This document shows positions 36,801-44,969 of a stretch of DNA of 64,000 bases, in pieces (positions within the stretch are counted from its first letter, which is position 1; each line of letters starts with the position of its first letter). The stretch is from contig CAKVOE010000001.1 of NCBI GenBank assembly GCA_934778215.1, positions 124,001-188,000 of the forward strand, read 5' to 3'. Position numbers and translations under genes: made by a program. The DNA is from an uncultured Clostridia bacterium (GTDB lineage Bacteria > Bacillota > Clostridia > Christensenellales > UBA1242). Below the pieces are notes generated by a model that worked only from the letters and a program-made list of their open reading frames with translations, ran no database searches and had not been told where the DNA came from.

Positions 36801-37374
36801 AGAATATTCTTTACCTTATGGTGCAAAAATGAAGGTTGAGGTTGGTTCGGCTGTAGAGCCTGGAACTCAATTAACTGAAGGTTCTATAAACCCACATGAC
36901 ATTCTATTAACTAAGGGTGTTAAGGGTGTTCAAGACTACTTGATGAAGGAAGTTTTGAAAGTTTATAAGAAAAACGGTGTTGATGTTAACGATAAGCATA
37001 TTGAAATTATTTTAAGACAAATGCTTAAAAAGGTAAGAATTGAAGATTCTGGTGACACCAATGCACTTCCTGGCGAATTAATTGATATAGGCAAGTTCGA
37101 AGAAATGAATGATGCTATTGTTCAACAAGGACTAGAACCACCAACAGCAATGAGAGTATTGCTTTCTATAACAAAGGCTTCTCTTGCAACAGATTCATTC
37201 CTTTCGGCTGCGTCATTCCAAGAAACTGTTAGAGTATTAACCGATGCTGCTATTAAGGGTAAGGTTGATCCACTAATTGGTTTAAAAGAAAATGTAATAA
37301 TTGGTAAATATATTCCTGCCGGAACAGGACTAAAAAGATACAGAGAAATGGTTCCAGTAGACAACGATGTATAA
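33859..37374 (+). CDS. rpoC: DNA-directed RNA polymerase subunit beta'
   Basis: 1171 residues with a GGGGAGA ribosome site. The N-terminal zinc ribbon (CYCGKYKRIRYKGVICDKC) lies near residues 60-78. The catalytic NADFDGD that binds Mg is at 448-454. The trigger-loop region (MSTSGKL...GLMSSTSG context) and second zinc site (CKSKVGVCAKCYGKNM) follow, and the protein ends shortly after the conserved GLKRYR. The length is typical of Firmicutes without the large lineage-specific insertions. A terminator closes the operon. Confidence 0.99.
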   Translation: MFELNNFDAMQIGIASPEKIREWSYGEVTKPETINYRTQKPERDGLFCERIFGPTKDWECYCGKYKRIRYKGVICDKCGVEVTRSKVRRDRMGHIELVSPVSHIWYFKGVPSRIGMALDIPTKQLEQVLYFTAFIVIDPGQTSLSYKQILNDREYREAIEQFGAKSFKAGMGAEAIKELLSQIDVEKECKDLKEVVMNSKGQKKLKASKKLEIMEAFRANHTEPKWMILDVIPVIPPELRPMVPLDGGRFATSDLNDLYRRVINRNNRLKKLMDLGAPDIIIRNEKRMLQEAVDALIDNGKRGKAITGAGNRDLKSLSGMLRGKQGRFRQNLLGKRVDYSGRSVIVVGPELKLYQCGVPKEMALELFKPFVMKRLVDMNQAHNIKSAKRLVERARPVVWDILDDVIKDHPVLLNRAPTLHRLGIQAFEPVLIEGHAMKLHPLTCQAFNADFDGDQMAIHVPLSMEAQAEARFLMLASNNILKPSDGEPIATPSQDMILGNYYLTIEKPNAKGEGSVFSCPEEAIIAYQSGELDVEAKITVRVSKVIDGVNYSTKIETTAGRLIFNQIIPQDLGLVKRETPEDMLQLEVNYKVGKKELKKIIKTCYDVHDTGETAIMLDKIKDLGYKYATLSGLTIALYDIQIPKERPEIIEEADQEAVEAEKQYRRGLITKPEKEARLSEIWAGAMSKMSKIVSGNYDTFNPIKMMSESGARGSAAQINQLSGMRGLMSSTSGKLIEVPVRNCFKMGLTVIEYFISTRGGRKGLVDKGLKTADAGYLTRRLVDVAQDVVIRDDDCFASLGEKVKGMEVSAIYDGNSVLEALADRIIGRFAVEDVIDPKTGEVIINANTMITKEQASKVESAGITSVKIRTVLTCKSKVGVCAKCYGKNMSTKEIVPYGEAVGIIAAQAIGEPGTQLTMNVFHEGGISAGDDITQGLPRVEELFEARKPKGVAVISAVSGTVKSIDQAKQEIVIRSDENFDVEYSLPYGAKMKVEVGSAVEPGTQLTEGSINPHDILLTKGVKGVQDYLMKEVLKVYKKNGVDVNDKHIEIILRQMLKKVRIEDSGDTNALPGELIDIGKFEEMNDAIVQQGLEPPTAMRVLLSITKASLATDSFLSAASFQETVRVLTDAAIKGKVDPLIGLKENVIIGKYIPAGTGLKRYREMVPVDNDV

Positions 37375-37383
37375 CAAAAAATT

Positions 37384-37415
37384 AAAGCGTATTTACAAAA
37401 GTAGATACGCTTTTT
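37384..37415 (+). terminator. Terminator of rpoBC
   Basis: AAAGCGTAT (37384-37392) pairs with ATACGCTTT (37405-37413) through a 12-nt loop, followed by T5. Confidence 0.88.
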
Positions 37416-37767
37416 GATGTCAAAAATTAGCAAAACCAATTGTTACAATAATTTTATTAAGAATAAGAATATGGTTATAAAATCGTGATGAAAAAATTAC
37501 AAAATTGGTTTAAACTTTTATAAAAAACAAGTTAAAAAAATATGTAAAAAGTTAATGTAAAACTAATCAAAAAACAGTAAAAAACAAAAACAAAACTTAA
37601 TAGCACTCCGTTTTAGGCTTAAAATTGCCCCAAATTGACCCAATATATGTTGGTTGAGTGTTTGTTCATTGAGTAAATTTGTTCAAATGTTGGGGGTAAA
37701 ATATTTTTGGTTTTAGGACAGAATTTGAGAAAATTTATAGCACAAATTTTCGTTTTTTATAACAAAA
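37416..37767. other. 352-bp intergenic spacer between convergent rpoC and murG
   Basis: A-rich half (37440-37600) and T/G-rich half (37640-37760). I see no ORF with a ribosome site, no tRNA-like fold and no strong hairpin with a U tract beyond the rpoC terminator. A small RNA or the murG terminator could lie here but is not supported by what I can read. Confidence 0.4.
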
Positions 37768-38871
37768 TTATTTTGCAAGTTCGGGAGTTTCGTCTACAGC
37801 CTTATAAATTTCATTAAGTATTTTGTACTTGCCGTCTGGAAAGGATAGTTTATTTAATGCCTTGCTGTAAGAAGAAAGATGAGCAATTGTATCTGTTATG
37901 GCATCTTTAAAATGATCCTCTAAATCTTCTTGATATATTACATTGGCAATGCCTAGTTTTTTAAAATATTCGGCATTTTCTATTTGGTCACCTCTAGAAG
38001 CACTTTTTGGGAGAGGAATCAACAGCATCGGTTTTTTTAAATTTGCTAGTTCAAAAATTGTATTACTACCTGCTCTTGAAATTACCAAGTCGCACGCTTT
38101 AAAAAAACTTCCTATGTCATCGGTAAATTCTAACTGGTGATAGTTTGCGTGATGAAAGTCAACTTTTTTACCCTTGCCGGTTAAATGTAAAACATTGTAA
38201 TTTAATACAAGGTAGGGAAGAATTTTTTTTATAGCATCATTAATTGGAGTGGAACCCAAACTTCCGCCTGTTATTAGAATGGTTTTTAGGTTTGGATACA
38301 ATTTATATTTGTTTTTTAATTTTTCTGCATCGGCTGTTGCAAGTTTTGGGTTTACAGCACTGCCGGTATAAACGCCGTTAATGGTTTTTTTTGCGGTTTC
38401 GGGAAAGGTTGTGCAGACAGTTGTTGCTCGTCTTGCAGATATTTTGTTGGCAAGCCCCATACTTAAATCCGATTCATGAATAACGATTGGAATTTTGAGT
38501 TGTCGTGCTGCAATAACAACGGGAACCGAAACATAGCCACCCTTAGAAAATAAAACGGCAGGGCGTATGGTTCTTAAATATTGTTTTGCTTCTATAATTG
38601 CTTTTATGAGCGTTATTGGAAGAAAAATATTTTTATACCACCTAACACGATCTAGTTTTACTGTCGGAATGCCTATATACTCAACTTTGTTTTGTGTAGG
38701 TTTTAATTTGCTATTAAAGTTTGCAATTTTGTCTTTTTCTATTCCTTTAAAACTACCAATATAACAAACTTTGTCAAAGTTTTGCATAAGTTCGGGTAAA
38801 ATGATTAGGTTGGGTGTAACATGACCCATTGTGCCACCGCCGGTCAATACTATTGTATTATATTTTTTCAT
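37768..38871 (-). CDS. murG: UDP-GlcNAc:undecaprenyl-PP-MurNAc-pentapeptide GlcNAc transferase
   Basis: 367 residues, GT28 glycosyltransferase. The N-terminus IVLTGGGTMGHVTPNL is the first glycine-rich loop (usual form GGTxGHxxP). SKGGYVSVPVVIAA and the His-Glu-Ser (HESD) motif lie mid-protein. The UDP-GlcNAc-binding ITGGSLGS and the ISRAGSNTIFELANLKKPMLLIPLP segment form the C-terminal domain. It converts lipid I to lipid II on the inner membrane face. It is on the minus strand, alone and away from the usual dcw cluster. The ATG at 38871 has a weak GGAG upstream. Confidence 0.93.
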   Translation of the reverse strand: MKKYNTIVLTGGGTMGHVTPNLIILPELMQNFDKVCYIGSFKGIEKDKIANFNSKLKPTQNKVEYIGIPTVKLDRVRWYKNIFLPITLIKAIIEAKQYLRTIRPAVLFSKGGYVSVPVVIAARQLKIPIVIHESDLSMGLANKISARRATTVCTTFPETAKKTINGVYTGSAVNPKLATADAEKLKNKYKLYPNLKTILITGGSLGSTPINDAIKKILPYLVLNYNVLHLTGKGKKVDFHHANYHQLEFTDDIGSFFKACDLVISRAGSNTIFELANLKKPMLLIPLPKSASRGDQIENAEYFKKLGIANVIYQEDLEDHFKDAITDTIAHLSSYSKALNKLSFPDGKYKILNEIYKAVDETPELAK

Positions 38872-38958
38872 TTTTTTAACTCCATTTCTTCATTATTATA
38901 TGTTTACTCTAAGCCTTTTATACTAACACTTTAAGCCAATTTTTAGTTGCAAAAATGT

Positions 38959-38988
38959 TTGATTTTTTGTTAGTAATTATGGTATAAT
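38959..38988 (+). promoter_or_regulatory. Promoter of gyrB
   Basis: TTGATT (38959-38964), an 18-bp spacer ending in TGG, and a perfect TATAAT (38983-38988), 30 bp before the gyrB start and divergent from murG. Confidence 0.8.
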
Positions 38989-39017
38989 AAAGTTATACTA
39001 TTGGAATGGAGATAATT

Positions 39018-41021
39018 ATGGCAAGTAAATCAAATGAAAAAAGTTATGACGCAAAAGACATACAAGTTTTAGAAGGGTTGGACGCTGTAAGGTTGCGTCC
39101 GGGTATGTATATTGGAACAACAGGAATAAAAGGATTGCACCATTTGGTTTGGGAAATTGTTGATAACGCAATTGATGAAGCAACCAACAAATTTGCAACA
39201 AGAGTAGATGTAGAAATTTATAAAGATGGTTCAATTTCGGTTTCTGATGATGGTAGAGGTATACCTACTGACATTCACCCAACACTAAAAGTAAGCGGTG
39301 TAGAAGTAGTATTTACACAACTTCATGCCGGCGGTAAATTTAATAATGAAAATTATAATTATTCGGGCGGTTTGCACGGGGTTGGTGCAAGTGTTGTAAA
39401 TGCCCTTTCGGAATGGCTAGAAGTTGAAGTAAAAAGAAATGGTAAAATTTACAAACAAAGATTTGAAAGCAAAGCAAGTGCAAATGGTAAGGTTAAAGGT
39501 GGTATACCTGTGTATCCACTAAAAGAGATTGGAACAACCAAAGAACACGGTTCAAAAATTACCTTTATGCCAGACAAACGAGTTTTTGAAACAACGGTTT
39601 TTTCGCTTGACACCATAGCAAAACACTTAAAGGAATTGGCTTTTTTAAATAAGGGCATACTTATTACCATTAAAGATAACAGAACGGAAGAGCCTTATTA
39701 TAAAGAATATAAGTACGAAGGCGGGCTTTCGGATTTTGTATTGTATTTAAATGACACAAAAAATAAATTACATGAAGTGCCTATTTTTATAGAAGGCGAA
39801 AAAGATGGTATATATTGTGCGTGTGCAATGCAATACACAGATAGTTACAGCGAGAGTGTGTTTTCTTATGTAAATAACATACCTACGGTAGAGGGAGGAA
39901 CACACGAAACAGGTTTTAAATCTGCAATTACCAAGGTTTTTAACGACCAATTAAGAAAGCAAAACTTATTAAAAGACAAAGAGCCTAACTTAATGGGTGA
40001 AGATTTTAGAGAAGGCTTAACTGCAGTGCTTTTGGTAAAAATGAAAAACATTCAGTTTGAGGGTCAAACCAAAACAAAGTTAGGAAATCCTGAAGCTCGT
40101 CCAGCGGTTGAAGCAATTATTACCGAAAAACTTACCGAGTATGTAAATGGCAAAATGGGTAAAAAGCTAGGCCCAATTTATGAAAAAGCATTAGGGGCTG
40201 CAAGGGTTAGAGAAGCTGCAAGAAAGGCAAAAGAAATAACTAGACAAAAAAATAGCATAGACAATTCTAATCTTGTAGGCAAGTTATCTATGTGTACGGG
40301 CAAGAAGCCAGAGTTAAATGAATTGTTTATTGTTGAGGGTAATAGTGCGGGTGGTTCGGCTAAAATGGCAAGGGATCGTCATTTTCAAGCAATTTTACCT
40401 CTTAGAGGAAAACCTCTAAACGCTGAGAAAAAACGAATTGACCAAGTATTAAACAATGAAGAAATTCGTACAATTATTTCGGCTTTGGGTGCAGGTCTTG
40501 GAGAAGATTTTGATCCTTTAGAATTAAAGTTCCACAAGGTCATAATTTTGGCAGATGCCGACCAAGATGGTGCTCATATTAGGGCAATTCTTTTGACATT
40601 CTTCTTTAGATATATGAAGGAACTTATAACTGACGGGCATGTATTTATAGGTATGCCACCGCTTTATAGAGTACAAAAGAAAGATGATATAGAATATGTT
40701 TATAGCGATGCAGAACTTCCAGAGGTTACGGCAAGATATGGCAAAGGTTACACCATTCAAAGATATAAAGGTCTAGGAGAGATGGATCCTGAGCAACTTT
40801 GGGAAACAACTATGAATCCAAAAGACCGTACCTTAGTGCAGGTAACAATTGAGGACGCAGCGGAAGCAGAAAGACTTATTACTACATTAATGGGTGATAA
40901 CATAGAAGCACGAAAAGCGTATATTTCAGAAAATGCAGACTTTAACAAAACAGATAGTGTACAATTTGTAAAAGCAAATAAAAAGGCGCCTAAAACAAAT
41001 ATTGGTGCAAATTCAGATTAG
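39018..41021 (+). CDS. gyrB: DNA gyrase subunit B
   Basis: 667 residues from the ATG at 39018, which has GGAG 6 nt upstream; an ATG 12 bp earlier overlaps the ribosome site. GHKL ATPase motifs: EIVDNAIDEA, DDGRGIPTDIHP and GGLHGVGASVVNALS. The transducer has the QTKTKLGN motif typical of GyrB. The TOPRIM domain shows EGNSAGGSA and DADQDGAH, and the C-terminus has the RYKGLGEMDPEQLWETTM gyrase/topo IV tail. Introduces negative supercoils with GyrA, which is not in the window. ParE is the alternative, but QTKxKLGN favours GyrB. The gene is monocistronic and away from dnaA/recF. Confidence 0.93.
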   Translation: MASKSNEKSYDAKDIQVLEGLDAVRLRPGMYIGTTGIKGLHHLVWEIVDNAIDEATNKFATRVDVEIYKDGSISVSDDGRGIPTDIHPTLKVSGVEVVFTQLHAGGKFNNENYNYSGGLHGVGASVVNALSEWLEVEVKRNGKIYKQRFESKASANGKVKGGIPVYPLKEIGTTKEHGSKITFMPDKRVFETTVFSLDTIAKHLKELAFLNKGILITIKDNRTEEPYYKEYKYEGGLSDFVLYLNDTKNKLHEVPIFIEGEKDGIYCACAMQYTDSYSESVFSYVNNIPTVEGGTHETGFKSAITKVFNDQLRKQNLLKDKEPNLMGEDFREGLTAVLLVKMKNIQFEGQTKTKLGNPEARPAVEAIITEKLTEYVNGKMGKKLGPIYEKALGAARVREAARKAKEITRQKNSIDNSNLVGKLSMCTGKKPELNELFIVEGNSAGGSAKMARDRHFQAILPLRGKPLNAEKKRIDQVLNNEEIRTIISALGAGLGEDFDPLELKFHKVIILADADQDGAHIRAILLTFFFRYMKELITDGHVFIGMPPLYRVQKKDDIEYVYSDAELPEVTARYGKGYTIQRYKGLGEMDPEQLWETTMNPKDRTLVQVTIEDAAEAERLITTLMGDNIEARKAYISENADFNKTDSVQFVKANKKAPKTNIGANSD

Positions 41022-41028
41022 TAAAAAG

Positions 41029-41055
41029 CTCTCTTATGTAAGAGAGCCTTTTTTT
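41029..41055. terminator. Terminator between convergent gyrB and the ABC importer
   Basis: GCTCTCTTA pairs with TAAGAGAGC around a short loop, followed by T7 on the plus strand and preceded by A5, so it can serve both directions. It reaches the stop codon of the 41054-41866 gene. Confidence 0.85.
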
Positions 41056-41866
41056 ATCCACGTTTTTTAATTAATAACTTTTCTATAATAGTTACTAATA
41101 AATACATCAACCCGGCAAGAAGACATAAAATAAATATAGAAGTCATAACAAGGTCTAGTTTAAAAATGTATCCGCCATAAACAATTAGATATCCTAAACC
41201 CGCTTTACTTACCAAATATTCACCCATAATTGTACCAACCCAACTCATACCAACATTAATTTTTAATACTGATATAAATGAGGGTAGACACTCTGGAAAT
41301 ATTAATTTTGTTAAAATTTGCCACCTAGAGGCTCCCAGTGTTTTCATGAGCAAAATTTTTTCTTTGCTTACCGATAGAAAACTATTAAGAAGACTTATTA
41401 TGGTGATAATAATACAAATTAAAAATCCCATTACTACAATAGCTTTGGTGCCTGCTCCAAACCATACAATTATTAAAGGTCCAAGTGCAACTTTTGGTAG
41501 ACTATTTAAAATAATCAAATAGGGTTCTAGTATTTCTCGTACACGCTTGCTCGCAAATAGTAGAACTGCAAAAGCCATGCCTACAATCATAGAAATAGTA
41601 AATGCTAAAACCGTTTCGTAAAGAGTTATGAGTGTATGATGAATTATTTTTCCTTCTTTAAATAGAGAAATTAACATTTTAATCATTCTAGATGGGGAAC
41701 TATATATAAATGAATCAATAACGCCTAAACTAGTTAATGCTTCCCAAATGCCTACAAAAAGAACGAAAACAAGTATTCTACCAACAACTATTATTAATTT
41801 ATTGGTTTTCTCATGTCTTAAAAACTCTTGATGTTCTAAACTTATTTGGTTTTTAGTTTTCTTCAT
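41054..41866 (-). CDS. ABC importer permease, SsuC/TauC/ThiX family
   Basis: 270 residues with six predicted TM helices. The BPD permease signature (the EAA-like loop) is visible as MKTLGASRWQILTKLIFPECLPSF, with the family's GMSWVGTIMGEYL and GLGYLI segments. It forms the membrane channel of a nitrate/sulfonate/taurine/HMP-type importer. It is the last gene of a three-gene minus-strand operon and overlaps the ATPase gene by 14 bp, indicating coupling. Confidence 0.9.
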   Translation of the reverse strand: MKKTKNQISLEHQEFLRHEKTNKLIIVVGRILVFVLFVGIWEALTSLGVIDSFIYSSPSRMIKMLISLFKEGKIIHHTLITLYETVLAFTISMIVGMAFAVLLFASKRVREILEPYLIILNSLPKVALGPLIIVWFGAGTKAIVVMGFLICIIITIISLLNSFLSVSKEKILLMKTLGASRWQILTKLIFPECLPSFISVLKINVGMSWVGTIMGEYLVSKAGLGYLIVYGGYIFKLDLVMTSIFILCLLAGLMYLLVTIIEKLLIKKRG

Positions 41867-42620
41867 TTTTTAATTCCTCCCAAATAAGATTAAAGTATTT
41901 AGAGAACTTAGGGTCGTTTCTTTTTTGAAATGGCGTAAGTTCGGAATTAAATTTGATGTCAATTATCTTTTTTACAGTGGCTGGCCGTTTTGATAAAATT
42001 ATTATTTTATTACTCATAGAAATTGCTTCACTAATGTCATGAGTTACCAAAATGGCGGTTTTTTGTTCATCTAAAATAATTTTGTATACAATATCTTGAA
42101 TATCTAAGCGGGTTTGATAATCTAATGCAGAAAAGGGTTCGTCCAACAAAAGCAGTTTTGGCCTTGTGGCAAGCGTTCTTATTAGAGAAACTCTTTGTCG
42201 CATTCCGCCCGACAGTTCGGAAGGATAGTGGTTTAAAAATTCTTTTAACCCGTATTTTTCAACAAGGTTATAAACAAATTGCACATTTTCTGGCGAATCT
42301 TTTTTTTGAAGTTTTAAAGCAAAAAGCACATTTTTTTCTACTGTCAGCCAGTCAAAAAGATTGTCTTTTTGAAACATATACCCAATTTCTGTATTAACGC
42401 CAACAACCTTGCTTCCGTCTAAAAATATATCTCCTGAGCTGGGGTGTAACAGCCCTGCAATTAGGGATAAAATGGTGGTTTTCCCGCAACCGCTTGGTCC
42501 AACAATTGATACAAAATCTTTTTCTAAAATGTTAAAATTTACATCTTCAAGAGCCTTAGTTTCACCTAATTTTGAGTGATAAGAAAGAGTTAATCCATTA
42601 ATTTCTAATAAATTTTTCAT
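41853..42620 (-). CDS. ABC importer ATPase, SsuB/TauB family
   Basis: 255 residues. Walker A GPSGCGKTT (about 39-47), Q-loop YMFQKDNLFDW, signature LSGGMRQRVSLIR, Walker B LLLLDEPFSALD, and the H-loop VTHDISEA. The sequence belongs to the nitrate/sulfonate/bicarbonate subfamily, energising the 41054-41866 permease with the 42650-43630 binding protein. No regulatory extension is present. The start is an ATG about 30 bp after the binding-protein stop. Confidence 0.93.
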   Translation of the reverse strand: MKNLLEINGLTLSYHSKLGETKALEDVNFNILEKDFVSIVGPSGCGKTTILSLIAGLLHPSSGDIFLDGSKVVGVNTEIGYMFQKDNLFDWLTVEKNVLFALKLQKKDSPENVQFVYNLVEKYGLKEFLNHYPSELSGGMRQRVSLIRTLATRPKLLLLDEPFSALDYQTRLDIQDIVYKIILDEQKTAILVTHDISEAISMSNKIIILSKRPATVKKIIDIKFNSELTPFQKRNDPKFSKYFNLIWEELKNEEN

Positions 42621-42649
42621 TGTAGTTTCTCCGTTTTTGTAGGAACTTT

Positions 42650-43630
42650 TTACAAACTTAATGCAAAACTGTTGTCAACTACATCTTCAAACTTAACCCC
42701 GCTAACATCAATACCCGCATTTTCTATAATAGCAATTAATTTGTTAAATGCACTTTTGGTCATTGCTGGGGTAGAACTCCATGCGTCAATTTCTATATAC
42801 TTTTCGACTGCCTTTGTGATACTTTCTTGGCTAGTACCGTCAAAAGAAGCTACCAAATTGCTTGCAATATCGCTTGCGGAGTGGGTTAGCATATAGTTGT
42901 ATGCTTTATTTATAGCACGTAAAAAGGCTTTTATAGTTTCTGGATTTTTGTTCATGTAACTGCTTGTTGCCATAAAACAGGTAAAAGGAACCTCTCCACA
43001 TTCTTCACCTACGGACGCCATATAGTAGCCCTTTCCTTTTTCGGCGTATGTGCTTGCAACGGGTTCAAACATTGTGCAGTAATCGCCTGTTCCGCCTTCA
43101 AATGTAGCGGTAATTAGGTCAAACTTAATGCTGGTATCAAAAGTCATATTTTCGCCATCAATTAAGCCCTTAGAGTTTAAAACATATTCTAGTGTCATTG
43201 CAGGCATTCCGCCTTCTCGACCGCCTAATATGTATTTGTTTTTTAAATCTAGCCAGTTGAAACTATTGTTTTCGCTTCGCCCCATTAAAAATGAGCCGTC
43301 ACGCTTTGTAAGTTGACCAAAAACCATTGGGTGATTGGTGCTACCTTCTTTTACTACATAAACCAATGTTTCTGGTCCAAGCAGTGATATATCTGCACTA
43401 TTAGAGAGCAGTGCCGACATCGAAACATCGGAACCTCCTCCGTTTGTCAAATCAATTTCTAGGCCTTCTTCTTCCATAAAACCTAAGTTAATTGCAAGAT
43501 AAAGGGGTGCATAAAAAATAGAGTGAGTGACTTCGTTAAGTCTAATTTTTGTTAAATTATTTTTTTTACAAGCGGTAAAGCAAAATAAACACATTATTAC
43601 CGCTAATGATATTGTTATAAACTTTTTCAA
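42650..43630 (-). CDS. Substrate-binding lipoprotein, SsuA/NMT1/ThiY family
   Basis: 326 residues starting at a TTG with a strong GGGAGG site 9 nt upstream. The signal peptide ends in lipobox CFTAC, giving lipid anchoring. The type II periplasmic-binding fold has RLNEVTHSIFYAPLYLAINLGFMEEEGLEID at the N-terminus and GGGSDVSMSALLSNSADISLLG, both classic of the NMT1/SsuA family. Candidate substrates are alkanesulfonates, taurine, nitrate or the thiamine precursor HMP. I see no TPP riboswitch or metabolic gene beside it, so the substrate stays open. It is first in the operon. Confidence 0.9.
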   Translation of the reverse strand: MKKFITISLAVIMCLFCFTACKKNNLTKIRLNEVTHSIFYAPLYLAINLGFMEEEGLEIDLTNGGGSDVSMSALLSNSADISLLGPETLVYVVKEGSTNHPMVFGQLTKRDGSFLMGRSENNSFNWLDLKNKYILGGREGGMPAMTLEYVLNSKGLIDGENMTFDTSIKFDLITATFEGGTGDYCTMFEPVASTYAEKGKGYYMASVGEECGEVPFTCFMATSSYMNKNPETIKAFLRAINKAYNYMLTHSASDIASNLVASFDGTSQESITKAVEKYIEIDAWSSTPAMTKSAFNKLIAIIENAGIDVSGVKFEDVVDNSFALSL

Positions 43631-43650
43631 AAGAGTACACCTCCCATAGC

Positions 43651-43680
43651 AGTTTATTCTAAAAATTTTAATTATGTCAA
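43651..43680 (-). promoter_or_regulatory. Promoter of the SsuABC-type operon
   Basis: On the minus strand: TTGACA (43680-43675), an 18-bp spacer and TAAACT (43656-43651), with a leader of ~15 nt before the ribosome site. Confidence 0.6.
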
Positions 43681-43688
43681 TTATTAAA

Positions 43689-43717
43689 TTGCGATTATTA
43701 CTTTTTGGTGGTATAAT
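43689..43717 (+). promoter_or_regulatory. Promoter of the 43743 membrane protein gene
   Basis: TTGCGA (43689-43694), a 17-bp spacer ending in TGG, and TATAAT (43712-43717). It diverges back-to-back from the importer promoter. Confidence 0.75.
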
Positions 43718-43742
43718 ATGCGTGTATATTTAAGGAGTAGTT

Positions 43743-44348
43743 GTGGTTGATAAAAAATTAATTTTAAAAGAAATATCTTTTTTTTCAAGAATAGTGGTAT
43801 TAGTAGCACTTATTTTTTCTTTGATTTTTTATGACAAATATGTTTTTTCTACCTTTTTTATAATAGCAGGTTGCTTAGAAATTTGTGATTGCTTGTTAAG
43901 CATAAAAGAAGTTAATGGTAGTTTGCTTTTAAATATTTTTTCAACACTTGTGGGTCGCTGTATATTTTTTGTGCCACTATTGTTTTTAACAATTCATAGA
44001 GCGATTACGGTTTGGGTTTTATTAATTTTGGTATTTTTTGAAATAGTTATTGCTCTATACAAAAAAATGGTTAAGGCTACCGGAAAAGCGAAAAAAATAA
44101 TTAATGTAATGTACTTTTTATATATTATATTGCTATGGCTAAGTATATTTATTTGGTGCTTTAATTCAAGCGTTGCAACCTACTTATTGGTTTCTTGCAG
44201 TGTGCTTGCTGGGCTTTATATAATATATTGCTCGGTAATTATTGGCAACGAGTCAGACGAAAAAGTGGAGGTTGAATACACAAAAACCAATAAAAACAGC
44301 GAAATTGAAGATAACCTAAACGCAGATAAAAATCAAATAATAGAATAA
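43743..44348 (+). CDS. Integral membrane protein of unknown function
   Basis: 201 residues starting at GTG with AAGGAG just upstream. Six hydrophobic segments span about residues 14-170, followed by an acidic Asn/Glu/Lys-rich cytoplasmic tail. I recognise no catalytic or transport motif; the arrangement of short helices is reminiscent of DUF308-type proteins but without convincing similarity. Its own promoter precedes it, and the valS T-box promoter follows directly, so it is a single-gene unit. Confidence 0.7.
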   Translation: MVDKKLILKEISFFSRIVVLVALIFSLIFYDKYVFSTFFIIAGCLEICDCLLSIKEVNGSLLLNIFSTLVGRCIFFVPLLFLTIHRAITVWVLLILVFFEIVIALYKKMVKATGKAKKIINVMYFLYIILLWLSIFIWCFNSSVATYLLVSCSVLAGLYIIYCSVIIGNESDEKVEVEYTKTNKNSEIEDNLNADKNQIIE

Positions 44349-44354
44349 AAACTA

Positions 44355-44383
44355 TTGATTATCTATTTTTTAGGTGTTATAAT
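44355..44383 (+). promoter_or_regulatory. Promoter of the valS T-box operon
   Basis: TTGATT (44355-44360), a 17-bp spacer and TATAAT (44378-44383). Confidence 0.82.
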
Positions 44384-44394
44384 ATTTATATAAA

Positions 44395-44617
44395 CTTAAT
44401 AGACTGCTTTGAGGAGTAAGGAGCGAAAAGTATCCGATAAGAGATTAAAACCCATGGGCTGAAAGGTTTTATGCGGGGTAAACTAAGCGAATGAAGGTTG
44501 CAAGGCGTATAGGTCAAAACTTTAAAGTGCAGACTGTTTGGTCTGAATAAAGGTGGTACCGCGGAATGATTTATTATGCGTTTCGTCCTTTTTGTGGGAC
44601 GAATACGCATTTTTTAT
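44395..44617 (+). ncRNA. T-box leader upstream of valS
   Basis: Stem I contains an AGAGA motif (44440-44444) and GGGCTGAAAGG apical loop elements. A GUA triplet (44478-44480) on the 3' side is a candidate Val specifier. The canonical T-box AAGGTGGTACCGCGG is at 44550-44564. The terminator stem ATGCGTTTCGTCC (44576-44588) with GGGACGAATACGCAT (44596-44610) and a T6 tract follows. The leader should open on uncharged tRNA-Val, controlling the small membrane ORF, the 24-residue ORF and valS. Confidence 0.93.
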
Positions 44618-44628
44618 TGGGAGAAAAT

Positions 44629-44844
44629 ATGTTTAAATCAATTTTAATAATACTTTTATTAATGGTTTTGGTTGGGGCGGTTGCCGTAATAGTTTTTGGC
44701 AAAGCATTTATTAAAGATATAAAAAGCAAAGATATCGACAAAAAAATGGTTGCAGAAGAGAAATCACGCAAATTAAATATTGTAGGATTGATTGTGTTTT
44801 TTTGTACGCTAGTATTATTTTTAATTGTCGTTAAGATATTTTAG
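44629..44844 (+). CDS. Small two-helix membrane protein between T-box and valS
   Basis: 71 residues from the ATG at 44629, with GGGAGA upstream placed 12 bp after the T-box terminator. Two hydrophobic helices (about 4-24 and 49-68) flank a charged Lys/Asp-rich loop. I know of no family. An earlier in-frame ATG (44566) lies inside the T-box terminator and is not a plausible start. Its position means it is expressed under tRNA-Val control together with valS. Confidence 0.65.
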   Translation: MFKSILIILLLMVLVGAVAVIVFGKAFIKDIKSKDIDKKMVAEEKSRKLNIVGLIVFFCTLVLFLIVVKIF

Positions 44845-44853
44845 GGGAAGAAT

Positions 44854-44928
44854 TATGAGAAACGGATTTCAGTTTAAAAAGCAAATTTATTTTTGGCTAA
44901 GAAATTTTAATGAGTTGGTCGAAATGTA
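44854..44928 (+). CDS. Candidate 24-residue ORF before valS
   Basis: ATG at 44854 with AGGGGAAG six nt upstream, 9 bp after the preceding stop. It encodes MRNGFQFKKQIYFWLRNFNE and four more residues: basic and aromatic, without a full TM helix. The good ribosome site and tight packing suggest translation, but there is no homology evidence. It may be a micro-protein or a leader peptide tuning valS translation. Confidence 0.4.
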
Positions 44929-44969
44929 AAAAAACAAAAAAATTAAAACAAAAATTAGAGGAAGATAGT

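Noticed and set aside
37416..37767. Replication terminus or small RNA in the rpoC-murG spacer
   Set aside because: Strand composition changes there, but no dif-like site, promoter-terminator pair or stable fold could be supported.
43631..43742. TPP or other riboswitch before the SsuA/ThiY-type operon
   Set aside because: The leader between promoter and start is only about 20 nt, too short for a known riboswitch.
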